Assembly: GCA_933207985.1 (NCBI GenBank)
Contig: OW240912.1
Location: 232,623,412 to 232,687,411 of the forward strand
Direction of reading: 5' to 3'
DNA: 64,000 nucleotides
Origin: Pelobates cultripes
Taxonomy: Eukaryota; Chordata; Amphibia; Anura; Pelobatidae
Under the pieces are notes generated by a model. It worked only from the letters and a program-made list of their open reading frames with translations. It was not told the origin of the DNA and made no database searches. The translations under genes were made by a program, and so were the position numbers. The stretch's first letter is position 1. The number at the start of each line of letters is the position of its first letter. Shown in pieces: positions 32,336 through 43,837 of the stretch.

Positions 32336-33865
32336 AACCCTTTCATTATTCTGGTCACTCTTTAGGGGCGGCATCTATGGCTTCAAGCAGGTTTATACAG
32401 TACACATAATTAAAACATTAGGTCACTGAAAGTCTTCAGTCTATTCCCGGTACATTCCACAACCAGTATAGGAATTCTGTCAAGCCTTATCAAAATAACC
32501 TTGTATATAAGTATGTGTGTTGATTGTATTAAATATTTTACCATATCTCTCCTTTTTGCCCTCTTTATTTTACAGTCCTACCAGCATCGTCGGTTCCGGC
32601 ACTCCACAACAGACTTTTTCCATTCTGTATTACGCTATTCCTATTTTTCTCTCTATCACTCTATACTGTCTTTGTGCCCCGAAAACAAATATATATTTAC
32701 CTATATGGTGATTTCAAGAATGCAAAGAACTTAAAACGTCTTTAAAATAATATTAATAGTAATGTTATTATTTTATTTTTAGTGGTAGTCATAACAACTT
32801 AATTAAAAAGAGAGGAGAAGAAAGGGGAGGATGAGGGAATCTGAGAAGTCAAGGATAGTTGTGGATAGAATTTGCCAGCCAGACCTAAATTGAAACGACC
32901 TCTGTAAAATCAGTTCACCATCAACAGTCTAAGAGTTAGTCTGGGGTGCAATTAAGAAATTGTGAGTCTCTAATGTATCTTTTTGAAGCCTAGCGGCCAT
33001 CTCGTCCATGACATATACACTTTACTAAGTCATGAAAGCCAAGAATGGAATAGATGGGGAGATGGGGGGGTTGTTGTTAGAAAATACACAATCTATCTGC
33101 AGTGCAAATCTTGTGTCAGAAATACAACACCGGTGTCTGAAGGTGGCATGTACACTGGTGGCCATTCAGTAAAGGAAAAAGTAGGTCCAGCAAAAGGTGG
33201 GTTCTAATTCTTTTTCTTAAGGAATACAGTTTTTTTTTTCTTTTAATAAAATGGCTATTTCTCTCTATATAGTTTACATTAATTCCAGTGAAATATTATT
33301 TCATATTTTTTATAAAAAATCTGTCAAAAGAATGTTATGGATTTCTTCCTCAAATGTGACAACAATTTGATAATGTAGAGTTATGAGTCTCTAAAACATA
33401 AAAATTATTCCTGGCTGCTGACCAAATCTGACAACTTCTACTTTTTGCAGTTCAATAGTTATAAATATTAGAAAACAGAGATTTAATATGAAACAGACGA
33501 TCCAAAATATATTAACTTTAGTGTTGAATATTCTGATTCTCTGGAAAAAGAACATATAAATGTATGAGTGCAATTAACATCTGAAAGCTTGAAGGAAAAA
33601 GGATAAAAATGACATTACTAGAAAGAAGGAAATTCATTCTTTGGAAAACCTTGCCAAAATAGGAGAGATTTATTGGTTGTGGAAAAAATGTAAAATGACT
33701 CTTCTCAAGATACCCCACTGAAGCAAATCCTTAGAAACCAAAGGGACAGAACAGAAATCTTTTTTTTTTTTTTAAAGCAACAAAAATAAAAATGATTTAA
33801 ATATCATTACTCAGTAAAGGTGATGAACAGAGATTTCAAAGCAATTAGATATTCAACATTCAAAA
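32336..33865. other. Non-coding, no gene recognised
   Basis: AT-rich sequence. The open frame at 32501-32734 has no recognised product. Several poly-T and poly-A runs. Confidence 0.45.
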
Positions 33866-33869
33866 AACA

Positions 33870-35060
33870 TTTTACTAGTATTGGCACCCTTGGTAAATAT
33901 GAGCAAAAAAGGCTGTAAAAAAATAAAAAAATCTTTATTAGTCTAACTTTTGATCTTTTGTTGAATAAAATACACACAAATACTCTGTTCTCATGGATAT
34001 TACACACTTGCAAACATATGTTTATCCCCAAAAAATATTTGGTACACCTGGGTGACGAGGAACAGGAAATTGTTCAACCATAACTTCCTGCTTCACATGG
34101 GTATAAACATTAGGTAATACATAGGCCAACTTTACTTAGTCATTCACACACAATGGGTAAAAAAAAACTGTATAGCTGTGATGTGCACCAAATGTTGTTG
34201 AGTTTCACAAAATAGAAAGTGCCTATAAAAAAATACCAAAAGCATTAGAAATATCCTAAATTATACAATTTTCAGTTCCACCAGCAAAGCAATAATTAAG
34301 AAGTTCAAATCAACTGGAAATGTTATCGACCTGGAAGAGTTCATTTGTCTACATTGTCTCAATGAACTGAGAAGAGGATGTTCCAAAGGCCAAAAACTCT
34401 CCAAGCATCACATCTGAAGAATTGGAGAAGTTACTTGCATCTTGGGATCAGAAAGTGTCCAAAACTACAATTCAACCTTACCTACATCACCACAAGTTGT
34501 TTGGAAGGGTTTCAATTAAAAAGCTCTCTACTCTCATTCAAAACCAAACTCATCTTCAGTTTGTCACACCCTACTGGAACTTCAAATGGGATTGGGTTCT
34601 GTGGTCAAATGAAACCATAATATAGTTTTTTGACAATAAACACCAGTGATGGGTTTGGCACACACAGAGAGATAGCCATATGTAAACGTACTTCATGCCC
34701 ATAGTTAAAAATGGTTGTTGTTGTTTAATGTGTATGGCTGTTTTTCTGTGAAGAAGACCTGGACATTTTGTTAGGATACATGATATCATGGACTTTTTCA
34801 AACATCAATGGATATTAAATGAACACCTGACTGCCTCTAACAGGAAGAATAAAATGTGCTGTGGTTTGATCTTTCAGCAAGACAATGATACCTAACATAC
34901 ATCAAAATCAACACAAAAAAAAAGTTTACTGACAAAAAAAATCAAGGTCCTGCCATGGCCATCTTCTGTGGGGTGAAATGAAAGGAGTCTCAGCCTTGAA
35001 ATTTCAAGAATCATTATTTCTCTTTTAAAATATACAAATAAAAGCAAAGAGAACTAATCA
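33870..35060 (+). mobile_element. Tc1/mariner-type transposon (dead)
   Basis: A left part with TTGGCACCCTTGGTAAATAT (33880 on) and a transposase remnant from ATG at 34153 match the organisation of a widespread amphibian/fish Tc1 family of about 1.6 kb. The right end is missing or unrecognisable, so the limit is approximate. Details of the coding part are in the next entry. Confidence 0.75.
34153..34990 (+). pseudogene. Tc1 transposase remnant lacking two of three catalytic residues
   Basis: Starts MGKKKLYSCDVHQ. Helix-turn-helix remnants follow (an IRKAIIKKF-like stretch near 34285). Then come KVSKTTIQPYLHHHKLFGRV (34452-34511) and WNFKWDWVLWSNET, where the first catalytic aspartate of WSDE is asparagine. 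The FQQDND box (near 34878) keeps the second aspartate but a stop follows two codons later. At about 34960 a deletion of some 34 bp has removed the DLNPIENLW region with the catalytic glutamate, joining WPS to GTGGGGTGAA. The DDE enzyme therefore has one of three metal ligands left. Confidence 0.8.
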
Positions 35061-35278
35061 ACGTATTGATCATATTGGAGTAAAAGTTCATGAGTGGTAA
35101 AAACAATACAATTAATTATTTTCATTTACACCTCTAGGTGACATGCAAACCATGTTATGAATATAGAATAGATCTCTATAAAGCATACACATTGCCCTGA
35201 CTCCACTGCATGTAGATTCTGTCACATGTTCTTTATAGATACATTTCTGTTTTAACCAATTAGAATTAAATGACGTCA

Positions 35279-35800
35279 TTAAAGGGACATTCCAGGCACC
35301 CAGACCACTTCTGCCCACTGGAGTGGTCTGGGTGCCAACTCCCACTACCCTTAACCCTGCAAGTATAATTATTGCAGTTTTCATAAACTAGACAGCCACT
35401 AGAGAACACTTCTGTGTTCATAGAGCACGAAAAGTGTGTTATAACGATGCTGGACGTCCTCACGCTATGGGAGGACCACCAGCGTTGTCAAAATCCCCAC
35501 AGGAAAGGAATTAAAGCATTATTCAATGCTTTCCTATGGGGAGGTCTAATGTGCGTGCGCGGATGCCTGTGTGCACCGCGCATGCGCATTAGGTCTCCCC
35601 TGTCGCCGGCCGCGCATGCACAATAGGTCTCCCCCATCGGCTGACGGCGGGGGAGGAGCATAGGTGGAGCCTGACCCAGCGCCGAGGGACATCGGTGCTG
35701 GATACAGATAAGTCACTGAAGGGGTTTTAACCCCTTCAGCAACTTGGGATGGGAGGTGGGAGGGAGTGGGGACCTGCAGTGCCAGGAAAACGGTGCAGTG
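35279..35800 (+). mobile_element. TTAA MITE, GGTCTGGGTGCC family
   Basis: Starts TTAAAGGGACATTCCAGGCA then CCCAGACCACTTC with its complement, and AGACAGCCACTAGAG. The right end reaches a GTGCCAGGAAAACG block (35781-35794), the usual opposite terminus, but the final TTAA is lost. A CTTTCCTATGG motif is shared with 59474-59919. Confidence 0.7.
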
Positions 35801-37375
35801 CAAGGTCACTTTTATTGTTATAACAGTGATTATGAACATTTTTGTAAATGTCTCACTGTCCATTTGTTCATTTTCTGTCTGTCAATGATGCCTAATGGTG
35901 TAGTGTACATTGTTGAAAATGAATGCCATTAAATTTTTGGAGACACTGCTAAAACCAGAAAACTGAAGATTGAGTGGTTTTGAACACATATTACATTAGG
36001 GTTAGAGTTAGGGTTAGAGTCAGGGTTAGGATTAAGCGTAGGGATAGTTGGGTTTAGAGTGGCTTTAATCCTTGAGGTTGGCAGAGTTTATGTTGCCAGG
36101 CAGCAGCTGCTTTTGCAGCTACTGTTCTTCATTAATCCCTCAGATATGTACATATATATATATATAAAAGTATTTGTATTTATAATATAAATTAGTTATA
36201 CAGGCATGTTTTGTTCACTATGTGTCTGGTATTAGGTACTGCTGCTTTACAAAGAAATCAATAGTACAAGCTGCTTAACCGAGTAAAGATTACATAAACT
36301 CCGGAAAAGAGTCACAGTTGTTAAATGAGAGCAGATGAGAACAGCAATAAGTTTTAAGTTTCAAACAATACTTACAGAAATGCAGCACCAGAGACGTTTC
36401 AGCTCCCTAAGCTAATGATCATTTCCATCACTCAAGGCTATCAGTATTTATCCAGCTTACTAAATCAATACCCCCAGCAAAAGGCTGAAAGCTTAGATTT
36501 TTTCCCCCTTCACCTTAATGAACCAGAAAACAACTGAAGATCAATACTTAATCTAGATAGGAATAGGCATGACCAACACATGAAAAAAAAATCTAATCAG
36601 CTTTTGCAAAAAAAAGTGTTCGTTTTAAAGGATGTTAAATCTACAGCTTTTACAGATAAATTATTGCACAGAAAAACAGACCAATATAAAATTACATTTG
36701 AATAATCTGTAATAATACAATCTTTGTAATGGTTTTTGGGTTCTTAGGTGATGTTAAATTAAAAACATTTATCTCAGGCAAGTCCAAAAAAACTGCTCCG
36801 AGTGTAGTAAGGGTTTTAATGTCATGTTGCATTTCCATATATTTAATAATAGAGTTCTATCAGTAGCACCTCTGTATCTTTCAATCCCTCTGATGTCTCT
36901 TCTAGGCTGTTCAGTACTTTTTATAAGGCTTTACTGTGTTTTTGAAATGTCCTGTTTTATGCTCATTTCCTTGATGTATAACCATTCCAGTACTCGTCCT
37001 CTATTTTCTGTTTTTTTTTCTGTTATTGCTTTATACCTGTATCACAGTACTGCATCTCCATGGTTTTCATTTCTGCTTCCTATGCATCTCTTAGTCATGT
37101 CCTTCTAACCTGCTCATATGACTCTTAATTGCCAGTATTGCTAATGATATAATCAGGTTGTGTAGTCACATTTCCCTGTTATGTATCTTTCACCGTATTA
37201 CTGCATCTATCTATTTTGTGCTGTGTTTTAACATTGCTTTGTTCTCACACCATTGTACTGCTGTTTATCCACACCTCACTGCTGTCTCCATTCCACTATT
37301 GTATCTCCCCATCCCACTGATGTAGTTTCTAATCCCAATATCCCAATGCAGCTGCTTCCTGAAGAAGTGAGTTTT
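35801..37375. other. Non-coding; telomere-like tract at 35994-36045
   Basis: AT-rich sequence without recognised genes. 35994-36045 has about six TTAGGGTTAGAG-like units, diverged. A (TA)n run lies at about 36152-36166. Confidence 0.5.
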
Positions 37376-37379
37376 CAAT

Positions 37380-38495
37380 TATTTTTTTGAAGGAATGGTG
37401 ACAAACAAAGTAGAGATGCAGGACTTTGGCAGAGCAAATGGGCCTGGATGGGACATACTTATATATTAGGGAGCATAGATAGGTGCAGCATTATGTAAAG
37501 ATTTGCAAGCATGTACCAGAATTTTAAAATGAGCCCTATATATTTTGGAAAGGCAATGTAGAGACTAACAGAGGTGTGGGAAGTGTGGGAGGACAGGAAA
37601 ATGAGCCTCACTGTTCATTCATTATACACTGTAATGGGGCAAGTTGGGAACACATAAGACCACTGAGAAGCAGTTTGCAGGCAGGAGAGGATTTTGGCAC
37701 CCTAGATACATCCCATGTTAAATAGTGGTGAATGCATGCTACGTTTTTAAGATGGAAGTGAGAGGATTTGGCAATCGACTGGACATGAGGGGTGAAGGAG
37801 AGGTTGGAGTCAAAAAAGAACATGTCAGAAGCAAGACTGCGAGAGACAGACAGTTGCAACACGTGAGGGGGAAAGACAAGACGTTCTGGTTTGTACAGGC
37901 TAAGTTTAAGCAGCTATCCAGTTAGAAATAACAGAGAAGCAGTCAGAGACATGAGTTAAGAGGGATGGTAAGAGATTGGGAGAGGACAGATAGATTTGTG
38001 TGTCATTCACATAGAATGATATTGGAAGCAAAAGGATTTAATGAGTTTACCAAGGGAGGCAGTATAGACCAAGAATAGTAGGGGATCAAGTACAGAACCT
38101 TGGTAAACACCGAGAGAGAGGGGTTGCGGAGAAGAGATAGAGTCAGAGAATGAAACACTGAAAGAGCGCTGGGAGAGGGAGGAGGAGAATAAACAGAAAG
38201 CAGAATCTCATAGACCAGATTACAAAGGATGAGAAGATGTTGATGATCAACACTGTCGAAAGCAGCAAAAAGTTAAAAGAGAATTAGGATAAAGTAGTAA
38301 CCACTAGATTTTGCAGCAATTAACTAATTGGATACTTTGATAGAGTGATGAGTGCAGAATCCAGAATGAAGTGTGTCAAGCAGCGATCTGGATTCAGGGA
38401 AATCAGTCACGTAAACAACTTTCTCAAAGATCTTGGAGGCAAACGGTAGTAGTGAGAAAGGGTGGTAGTGGATTGGGAGATTGTAAGGACATGAA
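37380..38495 (-). pseudogene. L2/CR1-type LINE reverse transcriptase, 3' half
   Basis: On the minus strand the sequence reads LLPFASKIFEKVVYV, ESRSLLDTLHSGFCTHHS (near 38340-38440), FAAFDSVDHQHLL (near 38250), [17 protein letters not shown] (near 38090-38130) and [19 protein letters not shown] sequence (near 37990-38020). These are the finger, QGSVLGP and YADD boxes of L2/CR1-superfamily LINEs; the catalytic YADD reads YVND after a frameshift. Downstream coding to 37400 is degraded. The 5' part continues at 40691-41190 beyond an inserted LTR element. Confidence 0.75.
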
Positions 38496-38499
38496 GGGG

Positions 38500-39273
38500 T
38501 GCTGCCCTGCGACAGCACTGTCCCTTTAAATGTGGGAACCAACTTAGCAGAGAAATAATATAAGGACACGATGAATGGAGCAATCAAGAAAATATGTATT
38601 AAAGAAAGCCAAAGGATATAATATACAAAAACAAAATATGTATTATGCCACAAATATATATATATATATATATATACACAAGAAATCAATATAAATACAA
38701 ATAGAGCAGGCTGAGTACATGTAAATAGGCCTAATGCAAAAAGTAAAGTCCTTAGGTAGGATCGTGCAGCCACCACAGAATATGGGTGGGGCACAGATCC
38801 TAAGCCACCAAGCACTAAATAAAAAACACCAAGGAGCAAAGCCCAAAGCAGGTCCACGTAAATAAGGAAGCAAGGTCAGAACCTGGAAATGAAGTAGAGG
38901 CAGGAACACTGCAAGCGAATACTCAAACGGGAAGCACAGGACACAGGACCAGGCAGAGACGAGAACACAAGACCATAAGGACATCAGAACAGGAACACAG
39001 GATCAGGATACACAGGATACAAGACACGGGAACAAGGAGCAAGGAGTCAGAATCATGGGGAACAGGAACCAGGAAACAGCAGACATGAGATAAAGGATAG
39101 AGGAAAGAGGATAATGATCTGACCGGGAGTGAGGAGAGAAACCAGAATATATAGGTGCTAAACAAGGGCCAAGTGAAGTGCTTAACGAAAAGAAATGAGA
39201 AACAGTGCCAAACAGAAACATTGGTGAGTGAGATTACTGCACGAGGGCATATTAACTAAGGAGTGTCGTGACA
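38500..39273 (-). mobile_element. LTR of a minus-strand LTR element (3' LTR)
   Basis: On the minus strand it starts TGTCACGACACTCCTTAG at 39273 and ends GGGCAGCA at 38500, 774 bp. A CCTATATATTCTGG TATA-like box lies near 39155, followed by a T/C-rich region like that in the Gypsy LTR at 49.5 kb. A (TA)n tract lies at 38651-38675. The sequence just outside its start is a G-rich polypurine tract (complement of GTACCCCCCCTTAAGGAG). Confidence 0.75.
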
Positions 39274-40515
39274 GTACCCCCCCTTAAGGAGCGACTCCTG
39301 GCGCTCTAAACCTCTAAGACCCCCTACTGGTGACAGAAGAGAACCAGGGTCACCCAACCAAGTGAGGAAAACAAGGAGGAGGCTTAGGAGGAATGACAAA
39401 TGGAAAGTCCCAAGGAAGAAACCAACAAGGCTGGGTAGGAGCATAGCAAAGTAAGGACCATAGAGAATCATGATACACAAGGAGGGTAGACACGTAAACA
39501 GAAATCAAGGATACATACGATAAGGAACTCTCATAACCAGTGATTGACAAATGTGTCATCCTACTAGACCTGGGGCTATCGCTAGAAAAAGGAGCATCAC
39601 TCAGAGGTCCTGGGTCTGGCTTTGTTTCTGGCTTGTTAGTTCCTCGGAATAAAGGCCGCGGTGCAACTCTTGTAGAAGGGAGAACAGTCTCAGAGTCAGC
39701 TTGGGTAGGTGCCACTGGAATCAATTGAGAAGTATCCCCTAGATTAATGAGTACAGGATCAGGAGCACTCTGCGAACCCTCCTCCTCTGACCACAGAAAT
39801 GCATCAAGGGATGGCTCCTCCAATCTCTTGGAACATGAGACCAGCCGAATCAGGGACGACTCTCTCTCAAACTGATATAATTCTGTAACAGATAGAGATA
39901 CTTGGTCACTTAGATCATTCTCTTCGTTAATGTGCTCAGCTTGAGGTAGTTCATTAAGTGGCATAGAAAAACACTGAACTGAAGACACCTCTTCCTTTAA
40001 TACTTGCTGAAGGTTAGGCGGTTCTTCAAGCGCGGAACCTTCATTACCAACCAATCTTTGCACTTCAGCCTTTGTGATACACAAGTCTTCTTCCTGTGGT
40101 AAGTGACAGCCATCATAGCCACTGATAAGTCATAGAAGGGGCTTTCTTCAACAAGGGAACAGATATCAGATATGTGAATGCTATCTTCTTGTTCAGTTTA
40201 ACTCTCTTCATTTGGTGTTTGGTTAAGCTGCTGATTAGAAGAGTCTTCAATGTTTTGTTCAGGTACAAGTGGGGTAGTTTGTGTCATCCTCAAGTGGAAT
40301 TCGAAGAGTCAGACTTGGTGCAACGTGACAAAATTTAAAATGGATCAAGCCCAAGAAAAGGATCTGAATGAGACAGGGCTTGTTAAGAACCCAGAGTCTG
40401 AAGAAGAATCTACAGTTATAGGCAAGTCTAACCCCATTCTTCAAATTACAAGCCCTGGTAGGACAATTTCCCTGCTGCAAGAGGAAACACAAACTTCCAC
40501 ACTTGTACCTGAACA
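39274..40515 (-). mobile_element. Internal region of the minus-strand LTR element
   Basis: Lies between the 3' LTR and a 5' LTR fragment. It holds the polypurine tract at 39274-39290 and one long frame (39350-40084), but no gag knuckle, protease, RT or integrase. The element is therefore non-autonomous or heavily deleted. The LTR type and tract suggest a Gypsy-like parent. Confidence 0.55.
39350..40084 (-). CDS. Unrecognised 244-codon open frame in the LTR element
   Basis: Open over 735 bp with a non-ATG first codon, so it may be part of a longer ancestral protein. The first two thirds are acidic and serine-rich (LPQAEHINEENDLSDQ, LDAFLWSEEEGSQSAPDP), then proline/serine-rich. The last 60 residues are hydrophobic (SLSYVSLISVYVSTLLVYH). 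No known domain is recognised. It could be a degenerate gag-like or linker region. It is near the 3' end, where Gypsy elements carry the integrase C-terminus, but it shows no chromodomain. Expression is not evident. Confidence 0.3.
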   Translation of the reverse strand: MCITKAEVQRLVGNEGSALEEPPNLQQVLKEEVSSVQCFSMPLNELPQAEHINEENDLSDQVSLSVTELYQFERESSLIRLVSCSKRLEEPSLDAFLWSEEEGSQSAPDPVLINLGDTSQLIPVAPTQADSETVLPSTRVAPRPLFRGTNKPETKPDPGPLSDAPFSSDSPRSSRMTHLSITGYESSLSYVSLISVYVSTLLVYHDSLWSLLCYAPTQPCWFLPWDFPFVIPPKPPPCFPHLVG

Positions 40516-40690
40516 AAACATGGATAGAGGAAAGAGGATAATGATCTGACCGGGAGTGAGGGGAGAAACCAGAATATATAGGTGCTAAACAAGGTGAAGT
40601 GCTTAATGAAAAGAAATGAGAAACAGTGCCAAACAGAAACAGTGGTGAGTGTGAGTACTGCACGAGGGCATATTAACTAAGGAGTGTCGA
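40516..40690 (-). repeat. Fragment of the 5' LTR
   Basis: About 170 bp match 39085-39268, including GGATAATGATCTGACCGGGA and TATTAACTAAGGAGTGTCG. The first five LTR bases (TGACA on the plus strand) and the remaining 600 bp of the LTR are missing, so the element was damaged after or during insertion. No target duplication remains. Confidence 0.75.
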
Positions 40691-41190
40691 GATTGAGTGT
40701 TGAGCTATTTTTTAGAATCAGGGTTATAGCTGCATGCATAAAGGATAAAGGAAATAAGCCAGAGGAGAGGGAGCAGATGGTGGGGTGAGAGGACAGGAGC
40801 AAATTAGAAACTTCTTCTGGTATAGCGAGTGTTATTAAGCATACAACAGTGGAGGGAGTGGGGTTAATGAAAGAATTTGTAGGGGAATAAGAGAGATTTT
40901 AGATCATCCCTGATTGCACAAATCTTCTAAGTGAAGTTGTTAAGTTTGTAGAGATCAAGTTAGTAGGAGGAGGAGCTGTAACAGGACAAAGACGAAGAGT
41001 TCTGAAGTGTGAAAGAGGCGTTTGAGTTCATGGGAGAGTGAGGTTATGAGGGTATTGAAATAGTTTTCTTTTGCAGAGGAATGAACCAACCTATATGAGC
41101 ATAGCATGAATTTATGGTGGAGTTGTAGAGGGAGGTTGCAAATATATGGAGGTTGGTTGGAATCGAGGTAGGTCAAGAAAGTGGAGATTT
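40691..41190 (-). pseudogene. L2/CR1-type LINE, 5' part of the ORF
   Basis: The minus strand reads SSAKENYFNTLITSLSHELK (near 41035-41090), the pre-RT linker typical of L2/CR1 elements, then a serine/leucine-rich region to the break at 40691. It is collinear with 37380-38495 once the LTR element is removed. Confidence 0.65.
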
Positions 41191-42226
41191 CTGTGAAAAT
41201 AATGTACCAAGGGTATTATTATTTGAGTATGGGGTATGTCATTGTCATAGGACAGTGGAGGATTTTTAAGTAAAGGAAATTGAATGCTCAGATTCCACAT
41301 GGTGCAGAGGCTTGCGAGATGAGACTTCACCCAGCAGAGGTGAAGACCAAGAGCCTCTGCAGCACCACTGGACCACAACTGAATATACTGTCCCACCTCC
41401 ATGGATACATATAGGAGAATATTCTACATTCATGTTAAAATACTTTCTTTAAATGTTATGTCTTGTTGTCATAAAGCATTCAAAGAACAAACCTATTTTG
41501 GAACTTTAAATGCACCTGGACACTAACTCATTTCATTCTCAGCATAATATCCCTATCTCTCTGGGACTACCTGAACTGCAAAATAAGCCTATGCCACCAT
41601 GTCCAAAATGTAAGTAAGGGTCTTGAGGAGCAACTCAAGCAAATGCATATTAATTGTGTCAAACCTTTGAATACTAATCTATGTTGAAAAAAAACTAAAT
41701 ACCAAAATGTCTAATCATGTTGGCTGTTAATTGTAATACTTGTCACTAGTCTCTACTTATGTAATTTATTTACACTGTATGCTAATTATAAATACAGTTA
41801 AAGACATTTTCTGGTTTTACTCTTCCTGATTCATTATTAAATAACTTCTACAACTAAACCTAATACTTGTTTGCTACAAGTCACTCAGGCATGCCTATTG
41901 TTATCTTTTTGTTTGTCTTGGAAAGCAACTGAAGAGACGGTTCAACTAAAGTAACAAAAAATATAGTCTGGGTTTTGTATGTGTAGATTCCTACAATTTC
42001 TATGATAATATGGTGACTTGTTCTTCACTGGGAGAAATAAATGGTTGACAATAATCATATTAGCTCAGTGACGCGATGCTCTTAAAGGCAATGGTTAATT
42101 CAGAATATCTCAAACATACCTGTATAACGTAATCATACATACTTTAGCAGAAACACAAGGAGAAAAACTAATGAGAAAAAAAGAAGTCCCATTCACAGAG
42201 TAATACACATCACAAGGTACACTAAC
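41191..42226. other. Non-coding, no gene recognised
   Basis: The first 200 bp may still be LINE sequence; the rest is AT-rich without a recognisable feature. Confidence 0.4.
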
Positions 42227-42315
42227 CGTGCATGTTGATCCAGTGTTGATCCAAGTCCACCCAATGCCTCTTGTTCCATCAACATGCTGGAACATCTCAT
42301 ATCTCTCATATGTAT
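42227..42315 (-). other. Possible 89-nt host-gene exon
   Basis: On the minus strand a T-rich tract and CTTTTACAAG (acceptor-like) precede an open 89-nt block reading TYERYEMFQHVDGTRGIGWT and then WINTGSTC. It ends ACG before GTTAGTG (donor-like, with G at position +5). Base composition is clearly less AT-rich than the flanks. I do not recognise the protein. No second exon is visible nearby, so it could be an isolated exon within long introns, a retained fragment, or chance. The reading frame continues open on both sides, which weakens the argument from boundaries. Confidence 0.25.
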
Positions 42316-42785
42316 CTTGTAAAAGAGTGATCATAAAGAAAATTGTTCCTAGATGTAGTTTTAACATTTTTAACATATTTTCACCATTTTTGTATCCTTT
42401 TGGAAGTATATCCAAACAACAGATACAATTTAAAAATACAAATTCCTGCTCGTTTTTTTCCTGACATTGGCTTATTACTACTAATAAGGTCATCATTCTT
42501 TTTACCAGCAATAGTTGAAACTATAACTGCAGTAATATAATACTAATGAGAAATAGTGCACAGTCATAATTGCTGAATCATCACAGTTACCACCAATGCT
42601 TGATGTTAGGTCATTCTAAGTGTATTTTAATACTAATATATGTACTTATATTAATATTAAAATACACTTTGTATGATGTTACATATATATAATATGTATA
42701 TATATTATATATATAATAGATATACATATATTGTATATATAAATAAATTTCTGTTTTAATTTGACACATGTTTAATTCTTTTTTT
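42316..42785. repeat. AT-rich sequence with an AT microsatellite
   Basis: 42680-42745 is an imperfect (AT)n tract (ATATATAATATGTATATATA). Nothing else is recognised. Confidence 0.6.
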
Positions 42786-42789
42786 TTTT

Positions 42790-43090
42790 ACTTTCCAACC
42801 AGCATTGGAAAGTTTCAGACAGTCCCCCTGCTGGCAGATCCACAGCCAGCTATAGGGGGCCATGTGATCGCTCTTTGAGAGCGATCACATGGCCCCTGGG
42901 GGCCTCATTTGCCTAGGGAGGGCTACCTGGGCTGTCAGGCAGCCCTCCAGAAGAGGATCGCAGCGGAGGTAAGTATGCCGGACCTCCAGGGGCTCAAAGC
43001 CGTTACGGCGTTCTATGCTGCCGCAATGGCTTTAAAGCCCACTTAATGCGGGACGGCATAGAACACCGTAAAGGCGTTAACAGGTTAAGA
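42790..43090. mobile_element. TTAA-type MITE, GCCGTAACGGCG family
   Basis: Carries a perfect palindrome GGCCATGTGATCGCTCT with its complement (42869-42904), and an inverted GCGTTCTATGCTGCC / GGACGGCATAGAACACC pair (43010-43062), and ends GGCGTTAACAGGTTAA. The style (hairpins, GTTAA end) matches piggyBac-type frog MITEs. The left end is unclear. Confidence 0.5.
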
Positions 43091-43124
43091 AATAAAAAAA
43101 AAATAATAATGTTAGCTGCAATAA

Positions 43125-43468
43125 TAGTTTAAACATTAAGTATTGCAGTTAGCATGTTAAGCTCATATGTTAAAATTATTGTAGGAACCACTGATACTTG
43201 GGTACTGTGACATACTATGTAGATTTGGAATCTAGACTGGACTCCTGTTAGAGTGAGCACTCCATGCACTATAGGACCCCCTTTCTAGATGACCACAGGA
43301 ATGCATACATTGAGGAGTGTCTCTGGAAGCAGTTTAAGCAGTAAGCATTCCAGTTATAAGTCAGTGATGGGCTTAACACAAAATGACCATATGGTGGAAC
43401 GGAACCCCCTACCAAAGATGATGTAAAGTAGCCTTAAATTTTTATTCAATTTTTTTTTTAGACGTTTC
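43125..43468 (+). repeat. Satellite unit, part 1 (left of piggyBac)
   Basis: Contains AGTATTGCAGTTAGCATGTT, ACCACTGATACTTGGGTACT and GACCATATGGTGGAAC, all shared with 46960-47180 and 47370-47480. It continues directly at 46785 once the piggyBac element is removed. Confidence 0.8.
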
Positions 43469-43837
43469 TTAACCCCTTCAGGACCGCTGACGGTCAGCCG
43501 TAAAATGTGCGTTTGGATCGCTGACGGTCCTGAACCGTCATAGTGAAAAACAGGCTGCGGGAAGCGATCAAAGCGATCGCTCCCGCCAGTATAACGCTGT
43601 AACTATCTGCCAGACATCCCAGGCAGATAGTAACAGCCAACTGCGGCGTGTGATCGATCCGCGATCGTTCACAATTGGCTGCTGTCAAAGTGGGTGTTAC
43701 AAACACTCACTTTGACAGTGATCTCTGCCCCTCTCTCCTCTGTAGCGTTTTGTGAGGTGAGAGAGACAGAGATCGTGATAGTTTGTTGCAGCAGAAGTGT
43801 TCCAGAGCGTTATACAGTATCTAAAGTGAATAAAAAA

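Noticed and set aside
35994..36045. Telomere-like TTAGGG tract as a chromosome end
   Set aside because: Only about six diverged units, embedded in ordinary sequence on both sides.
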